Assembly (NCBI GenBank): GCA_027371655.1
Contig: DAHXMR010000110.1
Location: 1 to 12,820 of the forward strand
Reading direction: 5' to 3'
Length of the DNA: 12,820 nucleotides
Origin: Microcaldota archaeon
GTDB taxonomy: Archaea > Micrarchaeota > Micrarchaeia > Norongarragalinales > CAINOH01
The position numbers and the translations under genes were made by a program. The notes beneath the pieces were generated by a model. It was given only the letters and a program-made list of their open reading frames with translations. It did no database searches and was not told where the DNA came from. Of the stretch, positions 12,283-12,820 are shown one piece after another. Numbering within the stretch: the stretch's first letter is position 1; each line of letters starts with the position of its first letter.

Positions 12283-12820
12283 CTATTTCGCCGCAATTGA
12301 GCGGGTTTTCTTTTCAAGGGATTCGAAGTAGATTTCGGCGACGTTGAACGACCCGGTTTTCAGCTTCTCCGCGGCAAGCGACAGTTCCAGCTTGGAGTCG
12401 GACATGTCCATTCCCCCCGCCTCGGCGTCCTTGATCCGCTTTGCGTACTCCCCGAGCCTGGCGTCGTAGTCCCCAAGTTTCGCGATTTCCTCGTCGGACA
12501 GGCGCGTGATGTTGTGCAAAAGCGGCCTGAACGCCACGAAAAACGGCAGTCCCCTGTTGTAATCCGAGTTGTGCATCATTCCCACGCCGATTGGCAGCCG
12601 AACCACCGCCTGCAGCGCTTCCTCGCCGTATTTCAGCCTCACGCGGTCGAGGTCCCCGTCGTATTTCGTGCGCATTTGTATTTCGGTTCCGATGTTTGCC
12701 TTGATTTCCCCCACGAAGTCCGAAAGCACCTGGGAAACAAGAATGAGCCCGATGCCCCATTTGCGGAACTCGCGCACCGCGCGCTCTATCTGCCTGAAGC
12801 CTTCTCCCGAGCCGCCGAAC
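12283..12820 (-). CDS. HerA/VirB4-like ATPase, C-terminal fragment (runs off right edge)
   Basis: The frame is open to the window edge, giving 178 residues of the C-terminus. The segment GGSGEGFRQIERAVREFRKW, followed by GIGLILVSQVLSDFVGEIKA and then NIGTEIQMRT, resembles the helix and strand after Walker B in HerA/DUF87/VirB4-type P-loop ATPases, where a Gln/Ser-containing 'SQ' acts as a sensor. Later pieces include VRLPIGVGMMHN and FFVAFRPLLHNITRLSDEEI, followed by a charged helical tail. The Walker A and B motifs lie outside the window. Such hexameric motors move DNA or protein. In-frame GTG 12777 is not a real start. It precedes the coiled-coil gene, which has its own putative promoter; a functional pairing is possible. 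A T6 run at 12262-12267 (minus strand) could end its transcript. Confidence 0.7.
   Translation of the reverse strand, partial: FGGSGEGFRQIERAVREFRKWGIGLILVSQVLSDFVGEIKANIGTEIQMRTKYDGDLDRVRLKYGEEALQAVVRLPIGVGMMHNSDYNRGLPFFVAFRPLLHNITRLSDEEIAKLGDYDARLGEYAKRIKDAEAGGMDMSDSKLELSLAAEKLKTGSFNVAEIYFESLEKKTRSIAAK

Noticed and set aside
12132..12317. Small minus-strand frame across the inverted repeats
   Set aside because: A 61-codon frame over palindromic DNA with biased composition; no start signal and no recognisable protein.
12283..12777. GTG 12777 as start of a 164-residue protein
   Set aside because: The frame stays open to the window edge and the upstream codons continue the ATPase-like sequence, so this is an internal Val.

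Overview
The window looks archaeal. It carries a FEN-1 flap endonuclease, an archaeal MBF1-type zinc-ribbon/HTH protein and the N-terminal domain of an archaeal-style ATP-dependent DNA ligase. Several genes have a TATA-like box centred about 25-27 nt upstream of the ATG and no Shine-Dalgarno, the layout of leaderless archaeal transcripts. The sequence is GC-rich and compact. The coiled-coil protein and HerA-like ATPase at the right end, together with a bacterial-type riboflavin operon, make me think of a DPANN archaeon (Diapherotrites/Micrarchaeota-like). That lineage call is an inference and was not tested.

Layout, left to right. (1) On the minus strand, the start of a DNA ligase gene runs off the left edge, preceded by an NRAMP-superfamily transporter with non-canonical metal-site motifs. 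(2) On the plus strand is a riboflavin block. It starts with a 5'-truncated lumazine synthase (ribH) remnant behind a hairpin-rich spacer, followed by an apparently intact ribBA fusion and ribD. (3) On the minus strand, reading right to left: MBF1, a multi-pass site-2 protease with two PDZ-like domains, a beta-rich orphan protein, a small protein resembling ribosome hibernation factors, and a small two-helix membrane protein that probably shares an operon with it. (4) On the plus strand, fen and a DedA/VTT-family membrane protein are 10 nt apart and end at a hairpin. (5) On the minus strand, a HerA/VirB4-like ATPase enters from the right edge. It is followed by a long coiled-coil protein whose TATA box overlaps the first of two tandem inverted repeats.

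How the genes fit together. ribBA and ribD encode the GTP cyclohydrolase II, DHBP synthase, deaminase and reductase steps of the bacterial riboflavin pathway, rather than the archaeal ArfA/ArfB/ArfC route. The next enzyme, RibH, survives only as its C-terminal half, so the pathway needs another copy of ribH, or this copy was damaged (or misassembled) recently. The ligase and FEN-1 are both lagging-strand (Okazaki fragment) enzymes but are not adjacent.

I found no rRNA, tRNA, CRISPR array, insertion sequence with a transposase, or FMN riboswitch. There is no gene-free stretch over 300 bases. The most unexplained pieces are the double inverted repeat at 12134-12221 with its flanking ATPase/coiled-coil pair, the truncated ribH, the divergent NRAMP and the cysteine-bearing insert in the site-2 protease.
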